Source: Fomitopsis serialis
Lineage: Eukaryota; Basidiomycota; Agaricomycetes; Polyporales; Fomitopsidaceae
Reading direction: 5' to 3'
Assembly (NCBI RefSeq): GCF_022376445.1
Contig: NW_025955009.1
Span: forward strand, 62,001-126,000
DNA: 64,000 nucleotides
Positions within the stretch are counted from its first letter, which is position 1. The number at the start of each line of letters is the position of its first letter. Positions 34,791 to 48,770 of this stretch are shown here, in pieces. Under the pieces are notes generated by a model. It saw only the letters and a list, made by a program, of their open reading frames with translations. It was not told the origin of the DNA and did no database searches. Made by a program: the position numbers and the translations under genes.

Positions 34791-36956
34791 ATGGTGTTCC
34801 AGCACCAACAGGACTCGCTCTTATACGGATTTTTGCCAGCGGATTGCTTACGTGCGATGGTCCGTGCGCTGCAAGCGAAGTCCGCGGACATCGCATCACG
34901 CTTCCGTACTAATTCCGCACGGTCTCCGCCGCCCGAAACCAAGCATCTTAGCGTCGCTTCTCGTTTTCCGCCGAGTTCGTGTAAGTGCGATTGCGAGCTC
35001 CTGGCTGCCGAGCAATTGTCAGCCGTTGTATGGCAACGCACATGTGCTGACTGATGTGATATGTACGAGCGCTAGCACGGGCGCCGTTCGGATGTTTCGC
35101 GCAAACATCGCCGCCGCTGTATGGATACCTGTAGTGCATTTGTATGAATGTCAGCACAGTCAGCTCGGACTCTTCACTTGCTGTAGCCCTGACGTATACC
35201 TCAATTTTTACTCACAAATACACCAGGTATCTGCGAGACATGTGGGTGGGTGTGTGGATCCGAGACCAGGAAGGTGCACCAGCCACGGATGTCCAAGAAA
35301 GAGGATTGAGTACGACGAGTGACATAGGCGCCCGAGGCTGCAGTCGAGTAGCCTCGTGTTCTGAGATCGATCTGGGCGATCCCATCGCCTTTCGCACCGT
35401 TTCCCTGCACCCGGATACCGTTTGCACCGTCTCTGAGCCTCAGTAGCCCTTCTGACATATCAGAAACAGCTACCCAGACGTCTACTAACATATTCCAGGT
35501 GCACTCGCAAAGCCCGCAACACCTCCCAGCTCAAGCTCGCTGCAATTGCCCGATTAGGTATCGTTCGAGCGATGTACATCCAGCGATTGTATCAAACCCG
35601 CGATCGCAGGGCCGTGAACGGCGAAGTAAAAGGTTCGTGCCCTGTATTGCACTAGGAGTGATTAGTCTGGGCCTGGTGTAAGTGCTGATTGAGGACAACA
35701 TTTTCGTCATTGTCACTGACCACAGAGTGACCACTCGCGCGCGAAACATGTCCGAGCAATGTATGTGCCCGATGAGTGGGCGCAGAACTATATAGTAGTT
35801 ACGAAAAAACTTGTACATGCAATTCAGTGAGGTTACTTACAGAGCAGTGCAGGGCCTCGTCTGCTCAAGGGTGTGAGCTAATTCCGGGAGCCCCGGAAGT
35901 GGCTGACAGCCTTGGGCAGACAAATCCCCGCCTGTCCACGGCGCCGAGGCTCGGGCGGAGAGCAACCTCCGGTGGCTGCGGAAATTCCAGGTTGCGTATC
36001 TTCCGAATTTACCCTGACCCTGTAAGATTGATGAGATGGTCAGTATGTAAGCATTGTCTCATGGTCCGATTTTCTGTGAAGTCAACTTGAGGATTTAGTA
36101 TTGAGGAGCTCAGGAATATTAAAATAAGACTACTCAGACTCAGCACCAAAATCCTGAATTTTCCAGCTCTAGGAGGATGCTTCACATTTTGGAGGAGTGA
36201 CCCTGAAACACTCATCAGTCGGTGTTAGTGATGTTCGATCAGAGCGGCCATACAACGCCGGTGGCCAATTTGGGCGAACAATAGGATTGCCCGGGCATAG
36301 CCCGAGGCTGAGGCAACATGCCGCGGATTTGAGGACCCAACTCCAGCTTAAATACTAAGGGGTACCCAGGTATCCTCCCCTTGTAACATCCCCAAACTAT
36401 GCTTGTACAGCATCCCAGGTAAGTCTCACATTATCTTTCATTCAATCTCTATCTTACATATCTACATAGGTGTCCTCGACGGAGACCTGGCTACAGTAAG
36501 TACTCACTACTAGTGCTACTGATACATGCACTAATCACTCTGTTCGCAGATACACTCGCCGCAATGTATTGCAGCGAGTATTCTCACATGGCTAGTCCAT
36601 CCCGAGACTGGCCAGTTACTCATTGGTATGTACAGGTACTCAATCCATGTACTCACCACGCTGACCATCTCGTAGACCCGCGCCCGAGCGAACGGGCACT
36701 ACGTCGGGTGAAGGCCCAGCGAGGTGAGTTTCCCCCGACTGTCCTCGCCCCGAGCCTCACTCACTCCCTTACAGATGGCGAGCTCACTACTCGGAGGACG
36801 CGTACGGCGGGCATCGAGGGTCGAGACTTGGTCCCCCTTGGTATGTTGCTGCCAAACTCTCTGCGCACGAGCACTTACCTTCCTCATCCAGCTATTCCCC
36901 GCTCGCGGACATCTCACACGCTCTCGCCCACTAGGCCGACCGGGCGAGCGATATAG
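34791..36956 (+). CDS. Gene A copy (unit 2)
   Basis: Near-identical to 23624-25790. The penultimate exon has five instead of six C in its terminal run, so the last six exons (from about 36370) join without a frameshift to TAG at 36954-36956. E1 still carries the extra T (CGCTTCCG near 34910) that prevents E1 from ending in phase 0. E5 has the same AAAAGG and TATTGC forms as unit 1, which break the frame after GEVK. Confidence 0.4.
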
Positions 36957-36990
36957 CGAATGATCGCCGCCCGGTCAGCACGGGCTCATC

Positions 36991-37665
36991 ATGTCTCCTT
37001 CATCGTCGTCACACAATGCCCCAGTGTTGGTAACGAGCATACCCGGCTGTGCGTTCCACGAGGAGTTGGCCTCGAAGGTATGTTTCCATAGATCACGCGC
37101 GGACCTCTGCTGAGCTCTGATCACCAGCCGTCTGCACAGCGAGCACTACGCAAACGCCTTGCGTCCACAGGACAGCGAGCCCGCGATGTCCGCCGTCGTG
37201 CGCTGTTGCGTTGGCTCGCGTCCGCCGTCGTCTCGCTGGTATCCACGGGTCGCACCAACCGACTCTGCGCACACGCAACGGACTATTCGCGCGAAGATGT
37301 GTGCACAGTGGTCGTACCCTTCTGCGAGACAAGGCCATCCCTCCAAGCACGACATTGCACGTTTGTTGCGCAGACTGGACGGACGACGTAGCGACTGGTT
37401 GCCATCCAATCGAGGCATTGTCGACGCAGGTACGTCGGGTCACAGCCGTCTACGCTCCCAATTTGTCTTGACCTTCTGTTGCTCGATAGCGTCGCCGCAC
37501 GCACGCCGTAGCCTGGCGTGCGCTGTACACTTGCACGATTGCTTCTCCCCCGAGGGGTATGCTGCCCGCATGGACAAGCGATGTTCGCCGTCCCGTCGAC
37601 TTGCGTATACGAGGCATTGGTGCCTTCTCGTCTCATCACCTGCCGATCCGTTGACGGCGCGGTGA
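36991..37665 (+). CDS. Gene B copy (unit 2)
   Basis: Identical in sequence to 25825-26499 as far as compared by eye, with the same three exons and phases. Confidence 0.35.
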
Positions 37666-39739
37666 TTCGCGTGTGGACTGGACTCGTTTAATCAGTACGT
37701 TTCCCGTCCGTCCCGTCTTCCCGACTGTCCGCTCACCTGTGTTCCCAGTCGTGCGCACGTCTTGTGTCGCTGTCAACTGCGTGGTCTCCTCGATGCGGAC
37801 GGTGCGTCCAGGCGAGAGCTGGCTTGTCCGTCCTGTCAAGAGGGTATTCGTCAGGGAACCTACCTCTCCCAGGCTGCGGGCATCCTCGATTGCGCGCACG
37901 CCCTTCCTCGCGTTCTCTTCGCGCTCGCCCTGTGTCGTGTCTGGCAACCTCCCTCGGTACCTTTATGTCGGGTTGTCTTCCCATCTCTCGCCCTCTTCGT
38001 CACCTCCCCTCGACCTCGGCACCACCACCGCGATGTTCAGAGACACAACATATCGCCACCCGGCGACGCGGCCCTCGAAGATGTTGGCATCCTGCCCATG
38101 ATCGATGAAGACACGACACATCAACGTCCGTCGAGCGGCAGCGCGCACAGGTCTCGAGTCGACGATCGGGCAACGCCCGACCACCAGGCTGTGCGCATCC
38201 CCGATCTCGCCCACGCACTCCGTCGTGTTTTCTCCGCAGCTCATCTCGTGTCTTGTCTGGCAACTTCCCTCTTCTCCCGGTACTTCGCTGTCTCTCGTCT
38301 CTCTCGTGTTCTTCATCACCTCGATCTCAGCACCACCACCCCGACGTCCGAAGACACGAGGTATCGCCGTCCGGCGACACGACCCTCGACGATGTTCGCA
38401 TCAGGCACATGCACCTGCGACGGATCGACGAAGACGCAACGTATCGACGTCCGGTGAGGGCGACGCGTGCAGCTCGTGACCGACAAGGGCGCGATAGAAT
38501 GTCTTCCGGCGGGCATGGCACGCAGGGCGGCGGGCACGGCAACGCGGCGAGTGCATCTGCCTTGCCGCGGGTGTTGACGACAGCTGGAGTGCGGAATCGA
38601 GGCAGGCAGGGACGACGAGGTGAGTATGGTGTTCCTTCCTGCACGAGAAGACAGTGACACTCACTGTTCTGTGCTCCAGCCGGGCACGTGGTTCATCGAG
38701 GGACGTTCGACCAGCAAAGACACGACGGATCGTCGTCCGGCGAGCAAGGCGGGAGAGGGGTGCTGGCGAGGGAAGATGGCGGACTAGGGTGAGCAGCGTC
38801 GATTTTGCATGTAACACAGAATCTCACCTTGCTATCGCGCCCCCGCATCTGCCCATAGATCGCGGTGCAGAAGGCTGGCGAGCGCGGATATCGAGGCGAG
38901 TGCATCGAGCACGCCGACACGAGGATGCGTTGTTGACGTGTAGAAGTCGTCTGCCGCGTTATCAACTGGTACGCGTGGATCGACAGGCTTTCGTGCCGTC
39001 CAGACGGTCTGCTGCGGCCATGGTCACCTCGCCATAGACGGGCGGCGGTGGAGATCGGGGCGCAGAAGGACTTGCCTGCGCGAGGGTGAGTTTGCTGCGC
39101 ATTTCGAGAGAAGGATGGGTTGCTGATGCGTACTCGTCTGCCGCGTTATCAACTTGTAGGGCGCTCTTTTGTGGCAGAGCTCTCCCGCGGCGAGGGTGGA
39201 TTGCGAGGAGGAGCGCGGGGTGACAAGGCAGATGGGCGGGACTACTACGAGGTCAGTACTGTTCGTCTGAATGTGGAATACCGCCACTCACCTTGCACCT
39301 CAGGCCGACCACACTCGGACGCGTCCGTCTCCTACAGGCACGCGGCGGTGCGTTGGCTGCATCTTGACGGAAGACGCGTTGCTGACCGTCTGCCGCGTTG
39401 ACAACTGGTAGGCGGTGCAGACGACTGGGGATGCTGCAGATGGCCGAGAGACGAGTTGGAGTCGATAGCCGAGTGCGTGGGAGGTGACTGCTGACTCCTG
39501 AGCGCTGACCGGTGAGATCTCGATCGCGAGCAGGGACTCGTTTTGCGCACCCCAGTGTCCCCGCGGGGAGGCGGACGTATGCTTGCACATAAAGAAAGAG
39601 AGACGGACGTTTGAAAGAAGGCAACTTTTTCACCCCTCCAGCCAATCACAGCGCGAGGAGAGGCGTACCCTGGGCACAACGTGTTGGGATCGAGTACGTA
39701 TGGCACAATGACGATGTGAGTTCATGCAGCATACTATAG

Positions 39740-39981
39740 CACAACCATTTCAGGAACCTCAGCTTCCTCAATGGCCATGTGCTCGAAGACGCTATGATCG
39801 AGGGCGCCAAGCGGCTGCAGTTGCTCGGCTGCAACAGGAATTTTACGATGTCGATTACCTATACGGAGATGCTCGGGTCGCCGCCCTGCTCCCTTGGACC
39901 ATGCAAAGAGTGGCTTTGCGGCACATGGAGGACTCTGGGTGCGAGGGCTGGAACTGGTTGATACAGCAGTCGATGCTGTGA
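39740..39981 (+). pseudogene. Orphan last exon of the F-box/LRR gene (unit 3)
   Basis: As in unit 2 but one G shorter (AACAGGAATTTT instead of AACAGGAGATTTT, near 39838), so the frame shifts before FYDVDYL. The downstream GCEGWNWL coding is otherwise intact. Confidence 0.8.
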
Positions 39982-40100
39982 TTTTCTGCCGAGTCGGAGG
40001 CGACCGCATGTGTGGGGCACTCGGCATAGAGCGTGACAATCTATGACTTCGTCACTGGCAGTGTCGCATGAGATCCCGCGTATGTGCTGACCTGATGCAG

Positions 40101-40252
40101 GTGCCCGCATAGGCTTCACGGACACGACAGTATCGATGGTCCTGCAAGACGGAGGTAAGCCGCTCATTGGCACGGAGATACCATGCACGCTCATGCGAGA
40201 GCTGCAGAACGCGGCAGAGACGACTATGTCGGCGTCCGAGACCCTGTGGTAG
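40101..40252 (+). other. Exon X copy (unit 3)
   Basis: Identical to the unit 2 copy. Confidence 0.3.
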
Positions 40253-40335
40253 CGCAGGACGCGTTTTACGACATCGAGAAAATGTGGGACATGAGGACTA
40301 TAGGAACAGCCAGAAGCGGTACCCTCAGCTTCGAT

Positions 40336-40960
40336 TCAACTGCGGCTCGGCCGACTTGTGCGGAGACACGTTGCGCACCCGAGCCTCCGATTTGCGCATA
40401 CGTATGGGCTCGTAGTCAGGTGCGACACCGGGCCTGGGAATATGTCGGGACGCGATGGTCTCTTGAGTCTCAAGGTCGGCGACGCTTGACGAGTATCTTC
40501 CGCCGTGACACACCACGGGCATGCCTTCGTTCCACGCGGCTCACGAACGATGGCTCGGACTGCTCGTCTGCGACTTAGACAGGCCTCTTTGTATTTCGCA
40601 CGTACGTCTTCCTGCTCTGTTCCGCAACATGAAGAGGGCTGAACAGGCCGTACAGGACTCACCGTTGCAAGTTCGTCGTGAGCAACACTGGCGCCGCCCT
40701 TGCTCTTCCACTGGCGAGGCTCGCGGGTTGTCCTCGTCCTAATGAGTGCATGCTTCTCTACGCGGGTGTCAAGACACGCAAAGTGCTCACGAGTTCCCAG
40801 GTTGTCTTCCATCGCCGGTTGGCCCGATGCGAAGGCACGCGAGAGCTACGATGCCTTGAAGCGGGCGAACGTTCCGGTATGCGATTTTCCCATGTATATC
40901 GAGAGGTATCGCCAAATCACCCCAAAGTCAATGTTCAATGTCAACGCTCAAGTACATTCT
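40336..40960 (-). pseudogene. Gene Y copy (unit 3), 5' part damaged
   Basis: Keeps the 158-codon C-terminal ORF. One T is lost at about 40829 and a block of about 12 bases at about 40917, removing the upstream reading frame seen in units 1 and 2. Confidence 0.35.
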
Positions 40961-43900
40961 TCACGGCCCTTGTGCCATCGCAATTGCATCCCTAGGCCTT
41001 CGGACTCAGCCGTCTCGACTCGTCGCCCGTGGCTCAAGCCCTCTCCGCACCTGTATGGACGCGCGAGCCGCGAACCATGCCTCATGCGACACGGGGCTCC
41101 TAGCTTCGCCTACAGCCAACAAGCACCCAATCTCCAAGGTATGTACGCTTTCCCAGTGGATATCTGAGTACGTACGGAACATGTGAACCGTGTCGCCAGC
41201 TCTGCTACCAGTCAACTCCGAGTCTACTACTGTAGTGGAGTTGTGGTGCGCCGGATCCGATCGAGTGCTGCGTCCCCTCCGCTGGACTGGAACAAGACGC
41301 CATGAACAACAACGACTGGCCACTTGGTCGCACCCACGACAAGAGCCTGCGAGGGTCTCCTGATCAGTGGGGTGGCCGCGATAAGGGATGTTCACCCACT
41401 CGCGAGTGTCTGGCACCGCATGGATGTGTGTCCGAACCTACCAGACTTCGAGTCCCACCTCCTATACTTATGAATCCATAGAATAAAAAGCCACTACGGC
41501 GGTTCCTGCTCCCGTTCAGAGACGCGTTCGTCAAGCCGCAGTGAGCGTACATGCTAGCTTCGAGTCGGGTCCGCGTGTCGGTCCGCTGTGAGCCCGCTCT
41601 GGGGGCCGCCGGCGACGAACAGTGAGATCGATCGCGGGGACGAGATCCAGCTCAGTTCGATGCCGATGTGGCCGCCTGCCAAGCCCCGCTCCACGCGCCC
41701 CAGGCACGCCCACCGCCAGCCACCGCCGTCTGCATTGCGTGATCTGCACAACCACTCGCACGCATCCCCCGAGGAGACTGTTCTGCGCACTGCTGGCTTG
41801 ACGGTGAGGGCGGGTGCTGCAGCTGTGCAGCGTGGATATCGAGTTCGATGATTATCAGGCGCATATACGCACGGTATCTCGGTGACGGACTGGGGACAGT
41901 CGAGATCAGACGGCGGGATCTGTGAGGCCGCGCGAAACAATGTATAGCAGCGCCGGGCGCGTGGTTACCGTACGCACGGGCGGTACCGTACCTGAGCCAG
42001 GCTGGATGTGGCCCGCTGCGCCCACCGTGACCACGCACATCCGCCTCTCACCGGTGGACAGGCCACACAGCGTTGCGTGCCCTGCCCGCGGGACGAGTCT
42101 CGTACGTACGCGTTCTGGCAGGTGGGAACACGCGTCCTGTCAGAGACGGAGGTGCTACTGGTCGGCGCGTGCTCCCCTTCGTGAGCCCGCGCCCAATCAT
42201 GACCCGCGCCCTGCATCCACGCGTCCAAGCGGAGCGATCCATGGCCCAAGCTGTCAACGTGTCAACCCCGGCGCCTCATTGACTCGCCCGACACCTGCAC
42301 ACGCCGTTGCTGCCTCTTGCGCGACCTCTCGCTGGACGGACGGATGCGCGAGCCTCAGCGCCTTCAAAGCTTCACTAGCTTGCATGCCCGCCTCTGTCGA
42401 CTCTGCGCCCCTCGTTGTGGACGCCGTCCCGCGACGTGCTCGCTGTCCAGCACAGCGACGACCGTCCTGGACACATCGTCGACCGTCCGCCAGAGGGCCG
42501 CGGACGATCCACTGCGCTCGCGGTGCCTCTTGGACAACCGACCGGTACTGACCCCCCGCTCACATCACCGGCTGTCCACCATGTCGGCGGCGCACTTCCT
42601 TCACTCACTCCGACGTCTAGCGCACTGTCCTTGTCGTCCACGCTGCCGCCGTTGCGACTTTCGACGTGCCCGACGACGAGCAGGGCCTCTGACACACTCT
42701 GCTCGCTCGCCGCCGCTTCCCGGGCCATCTCACGCTCTGCCGGCTGCTCCGAGTCGGGAACGGTGCGTAAGTCCCTAGCAGCACCAGCACCCGCTCCCCC
42801 ACCTCACCCCGCGAACGTCTGTGGCGATCTCCGCGGACGTCCGTGTCTCTCGACGTCCCTGGACGAGCAGAGCACCGCCCCGCCTTGTCTATCTATCGCG
42901 CAACCGGACTACCCGTACTATGCTTACTGAGTCCAGCACGCCGGAATCGACTCGGTGCGACTCTGCCCTCGCGCGCTTCATGGCGCAAAGCTCTTCGCCG
43001 ACTGCGCGGGGGTCGGCTGCCATCTCGCATCGAGGAACAAACACTGACGAGAAGGAACTGGCGACCGTGGAACGTCGATGCTATCCGCCGGACCGCTCGT
43101 GAGTGTGAGCAGATGAAGATGCGAACGAGTACGTACCTTCTGCTTACACGTTCTGTGCGCGGGCTCATGATTCCCGGCTACACATCTCGAGCTTGACTCG
43201 TAGAAGGCCGCGCCCTGGCTGCGTTCCGCGTGGGCACGCGAGTTCACACTCGTCAAACCATGCCGGGGAAGAGTCAGCTGCGTGCACGAGAACGACGACG
43301 AAGCAGGCCACGTACCGGGTGGACTGCACTCGCCATCGAATCGCGAACGTACCGACACCGCGTCTCCCGTACCGGCCGTGTCCCGATGCACAAGACACCA
43401 CACGCAAGTCAGTCGTGTTTGGCAGGACAAGGTGCGAGGGACGTACCACGGAGAGCGCGAGCGGGCGGTCCGCTGTGCGGAGTGTTGCCCGGGGATCGAC
43501 ACCACCCCAGAGGAATGAAGCAGGACTCGTCAGTGGGACACCGGACGAACGCGAGGAGAATCACTCACCGCCTCAAGATGACAGGGTTCGCTACCGCAAC
43601 CCGTCCTATACGCCGCATACTGGACTTGGCGAGCGCGAGTTGGGGCGACACACAAAGCAGCGTGAGCACGAGCACGGAGTACGAGAGGTGAAGCACATAC
43701 CTGCCACGTCGACGACCGGCAGCGTGCTGACCACGACCTGTCTTGCGCAGAACGTCGCGACGCGGGCCAGACCGGCAAGAGACGAGTGCGAGTCGCGGAG
43801 GGAACGGAAAGTGAGGCAGATGGCGAGGACGAGGCTGATGCGTCGACTCACCCTCGATTCGACGCGACACGGAGTGGGACGGGGAGTTGCGATGCTCGCA

Positions 43901-45918
43901 TGAAGGGGCGGAGAGGACGAGGTGGAGGATGGAGTCGGCATGAAGGGCGGGGACACGTCAGATGGGACGGGGTGGATGCATGTTGCGCGAGGATGGGAAG
44001 GAATCCACGGCCGAGGCTCGAGCGAAGCAGCCCGCGTAGCCGGCAATGCGACGTCACGGTGAGCTGGAATGCGAGGGAGTCGAGTGGACGACGTGGATAG
44101 AGGCAGGATGGGACGACGTACGCGACCAGGCTTGGCCAACGGCGGTACGAGGGAGGCGAGTGAGAGTTGCAGAGGGCGTGGCTGGATGCGGCGAAGGACG
44201 AAGGGCGTGACAAGGCAAGTACGAGAGAGGAGGACGTGAGGCTCGAGATAGTGCAGTGACGCAATGTCGAACGTCGGAGACAGAGGTGCATTGACTGGAA
44301 GGAAGGGTGCAGACAAGAGTGACGACGACGAAGGTGGGTGCCTGCACGTGTCGAGCGTTGACCGTGCGTCTATGTAGGTACACTCTGCGTCCGGACGGCG
44401 GTGCTGAGTACACGCCTTGGGCGTAGCGGTCGACCGGCCAACACCACGGAAACGGACCGGAACACGCGCAAGACGTCCCGAGGAAGGCAAAGCACGACGA
44501 CGTGCGGGACAGGACGGGAACATCCCGTACACATGCACTTGTCAGCAGTGCTGTGTTGCGAGACTGCGGGAAGCGAACGGGAGGCATGCCAGAACGGAAT
44601 CAAGGAGACTCGGTGCGACGCGGCGATACCGTGAACAGACGACGGGAGCGGGCATGTCGTCCGAGAAGCACAGCTACTCGTTGCTGGGGCTCAACGGAAC
44701 GATCTCAGGCACGATTGCGCACGCGTCCGGCAGCCTCCCCGCGCGTTTACGAGACGGAGGCGTTCGTGCAGTCTCCTGCGCTCTCAGACTGGCTTAGCAG
44801 GTCCCTTCACGGTGCGACACGCGACGGCTCGGCGAGCGGGGTCACAAGTGCCCTGGCAAGCTCTTCGGGAACTCACAAAGGTCTACCAGACAGGGAGACC
44901 TGGAAACACAAGGGACTGCTCGCTGTCGATCCACTGCGAGGTACGTTCCCTCTCTGACTCATGGCCCGACGGCTGCCGGCTCGATCTGAGCAGGATCAGT
45001 TCGTGCCCAGTTGGCGTGAACAATGGACGTCGCGAGGTAACCTCCCGCGCGCATGGCAACCAAGGACGTGACGACGAGACACCCCCAGAGGGCATGACGG
45101 CCACAAGGGTGTGGTCTCCGACGTCGCGACCTGCAGGCTACCGTCTCCAGCCGGAGCAATGGGCGCAGACGGTGAGCTAGACCGAAGAAACCGCAGTCTA
45201 CGCGGGGACGCGAGAGCCAGGGCATGCGTTCTCTGTGGCATCTCGAGACGGTGCCCATGTGTCCTGTCCGGTCAGCCTGGTCCCTGTCCGGACCGGTGGA
45301 CTGGGACGTCGTCACGTCGAGCTGTCCACGCCGGGGTGCGCGAGCTACTGTAGAGTAATGTACATGACTGTCACTGGGTGGGAAATATATCTTGACTACA
45401 GCAGCTGAATAGCGGGGTATGGACCGGGCTACAGGATGGGAATGGTCAGTACTCAGGCTCGAATAAGACGAGGGTCGGTGACAGTCTTACCTGTAGGTTC
45501 TGATAACACACCGAGTCGCTTCACGGCTGTGTGAGAAACACAATAACAGTGGGCTGAAAGCGAAGAGGATATATGTCAGTGTGCGGTCAATATTCAATGC
45601 CAGACATCAATACATACTAATGGTGGCGCGTTGTGTTAAGCACGTTGCCTGCGACTGTCTCGATGCGAGAGTATCAGCCTGTCAAAGATCCAATAGCCAG
45701 TCAACAGCATTAGAATAAAATGACATCTCACTGTTATGCGAATTGTACGAAGACGTATTGAATGTGGATTCAAAGCAACACCGCAGTAAGCAATTTAGCG
45801 AAGCCATACAAGCAGAAGCTACATTGCAGTGACTCACTGGATACTCGCTGCAGAAAGATAAGACAGCCCAGCTCGAGCTCAGGTCACAGAGAGGGAGAGA
45901 GAAGGGAGCGACGGTGGG

Positions 45919-48063
45919 ATGGTGTTCCAGCACCAACAGGACTCGCTCTTATACGGATTTTTGCCAGCGGATTGCTTACGTGCGATGGTCCGTGCGCTGC
46001 AAGCGAAGTCCGCGGACATCGCATCACGCTCCGTACTAATTCCGCACGGTCTCCGCCGCCCGAAACCAAGCATCTTAGCGTCGCTTCTCGTTTTCCGCCG
46101 AGTTCGTGTAAGTGCGATTGCGAGCTCCTGGCTGCCGAGCAATTGTCAGCCGTTGTATGGCAACGCACATGTGCTGACTGATGTGATATGTACGAGCGCT
46201 AGCACGGGCGCCGTTCGGATGTTCGCGCAAACATCGCCGCCGCTGTATGGATACCTGTAGTGCATTTGTATGAATGTCAGCACAGTCAGCTCGGACTCTT
46301 CACTTGCTGTAGCCCTGACGTATACTCAATTTTACTCACAAATACACCAGGTATCTGCGAGACATGTGGGTGGGTGTGTGGATCCGAGACCAGGAAGGTG
46401 CACCAGCCACGGATGTCCAAGAAAGAGGATTGAGTACGACGAGTGACATAGCGCCCGAGGCTGCAGTCGAGTAGCCTCGTGTTCTGAGATCGATCTGGGC
46501 GATCCCATCGCCTTTCGGCACCGTTTCCCTGCACCCGGATACCGTTTGCACCGTCTCTGAGCTCAGTAGCCCTTCTGACATATCAGAAACAGCTACCCAG
46601 ACGTCTACTAACATATTCCAGTGCACTCGCAAAGCCCGCAACACCTCCCAGTCAAGCTCGCTGCAATTGCCCGATTAGGTATCGTTCGAGCGATGTACAT
46701 CCAGCGATTGTATCAAACCCGCGATCGCAGGGCCGTGAACGGCGAAGTAAAGGTTCGTGCCCTGTATGCACTAGGAGTGATTAGTCTGGGCTGGTGTAAG
46801 TGCTGATTGAGGACAACATTTTCGTCATTGTCACTGACCACAGAGTGACCACTCGCGCGCGAAACATGTCCGAGCAATGTATGTGCCCGATGAGTGGGCG
46901 CAGAACTATATAGTAGTTACGAAAAAACTTGTACATGCAATTCAGTGAGGTTACTTACAGAGCAGTGCAGGGCCTCGTCTGCTCAAGGGTGTGAGCTAAT
47001 TCCGGGAGCCCCGGAAGTGGCTGACAGCCTTGGGCAGACAAATCCCCGCCTGTCCACGGCGCGAGGCTCGGGCGGAGAGCAACCTCCGGTGGCTGCGGAA
47101 ATTCCAGGTTGCGTATCTTCCGAATTTACCCTGACCCTGTAAGATTGATGAGATGGTCAGTATGTAAGCATTGTCTCATGGTCCGATTTTCTGTGAAGTC
47201 AACTTGAGGATTTAGTATTGAGGAGCTCAGGAATATTAAAAAAGACTACTCAGACTCAGCACCAAAATCCTGAATTTTCCAGCTCTAGGAGGATGCTTCA
47301 CATTTTGGAGGAGTGACCCTGAAACACTCATCAGTCGGTGTTAGTGATGTTCGATCAGAGCGGCCATACAACGCCGGTGGCCAATTTGGGCGAACAATAG
47401 GATTGCCCGGGCATAGCCCGAGGCTGAGGCAACATGCCGCGGATTTGAGGACCCAACTCCAGCTTAAATATAAGGGTACCCAGGTATCCTCCCCTTGTAA
47501 CATCCCCAAACTATGCTTGTACAGCATCCCAGGTAAGTCTCACATTATCTTTCATTCAATCTCTATCTTACATATCTACATAGGTGTCCTCGACGGAGAC
47601 CTGGCTACAGTAAGTACTCACTACTAGTGCTACTGATACATGCACTAATCACTCTGTTCGCAGATACACTCGCCGCAATGTATTGCAGCGAGTATTCTCA
47701 CATGGCTAGTCATCCCGAGACTGGCAGTTACTCATTGGTATGTACAGGTACTCAATCCATGTACTCACCACGCTGACCATCTCGTAGACCCGCGCCCGAG
47801 CGAACGGCACTACGTCGGGTGAAGGCCCAGCGAGGTGAGTTTCCCCCGACTGTCCTCGCCCCGAGCCTCACTCACTCCCTTACAGATGGCGAGCTCACTA
47901 CTCGGAGGACGCGTACGGCGGCATCGAGGGTCGAGACTTGGTCCCCCTTGGTATGTTGCTGCCAACTCTCTGCGCACGAGCACTTACTTCCTCATCCAGC
48001 TATTCCCGCTCGCGGACATCTCACACGCTCTCGCCCACTAGGCCGACCGGGCGAGCGATATAG
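45919..48063 (+). CDS. Gene A copy (unit 3), best E1 but damaged later
   Basis: Here E1 has CGCTCCG (one T fewer), so MVFQHQQDSLLYGFL continues without a break through ADIASRSVLIPHGLRRP to RRVR and ends in phase 0 at the donor. E5 reads through EVKVRALYALGVISLG thanks to two shorter runs. An open frame also runs QLQLKYKGTQVSSPCNIPK into the 3' exons. Other shorter runs break it: TTT to TT in E2, CAGCTC to CAGTC in E5, GTCCAT to GTCAT and GGGCAC to GGCAC in the 3' exons. The intact protein is therefore only inferred by comparing units. Confidence 0.4.
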
Positions 48064-48097
48064 CGAATGATCGCCGCCCGGTCAGCACGGGCTCATC

Positions 48098-48770
48098 ATG
48101 TCTCCTTCATCGTCGCACACAATGCCCCATGTTGGTAACGAGCATACCCGGCTGTGCGTTCCACGAGGAGTTGGCCTCGAAGGTATGTTTCCATAGATCA
48201 CGCGCGGACCTCTGCTGAGCTCTGATCACCAGCCGTCTGCACAGCGAGCACTACGCAAACGCCTTGCGTCCACAGGACAGCGAGCCCGCGATGTCCGCCG
48301 TCGTGCGCTGTTGCGTTGGCTCGCGTCCGCCGTCGTCTCGCTGGTATCCACGGGTCGCACCAACCGACTCTGCGCACACGCAACGGACTATTCGCGCGAA
48401 GATGTGTGCACAGTGGTCGTACCCTTCTGCGAGACAAGGCCATCCCTCCAAGCACGACATTGCACGTTTGTTGCGCAGACTGGACGGACGACGTAGCGAC
48501 TGGTTGCCATCCAATCGAGGCATTGTCGACGCAGGTACGTCGGGTCACAGCCGTCTACGCTCCCAATTTGTCTTGACCTTCTGTTGCTCGATAGCGTCGC
48601 CGCACGCACGCCGTAGCCTGGCGTGCGCTGTACACTTGCACGATTGCTTCTCCCCCGAGGGGTATGCTGCCCGCATGGACAAGCGATGTTCGCCGTCCCG
48701 TCGACTTGCGTATACGAGGCATTGGTGCCTTCTCGTCTCATCACCTGCCGATCCGTTGACGGCGCGGTGA
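48098..48770 (+). CDS. Gene B copy (unit 3)
   Basis: As 25825-26499 but with CGTCGTCACAC shortened to CGTCGCACAC and CCAGTG to CCATG in the first exon. Later exons are unchanged. Confidence 0.3.

Larger units (their letters stand above)
28573..39735. repeat. Tandem array unit 2 (11,163 bp, uninterrupted)
   Basis: The junction with unit 1 is ...GCAGCATACT|ATAGCACAACC, where unit 1 has intron 3 of the F-box gene. It contains the same genes as unit 1 without the transposon; the empty GGA site is 31185-31187. It shares with unit 3 variants absent from the left part of unit 1 and from unit 4, for example GAGGAGACTG at 30621 and a GTGCAGCGTGGAT insertion near 30680. Confidence 0.9.
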
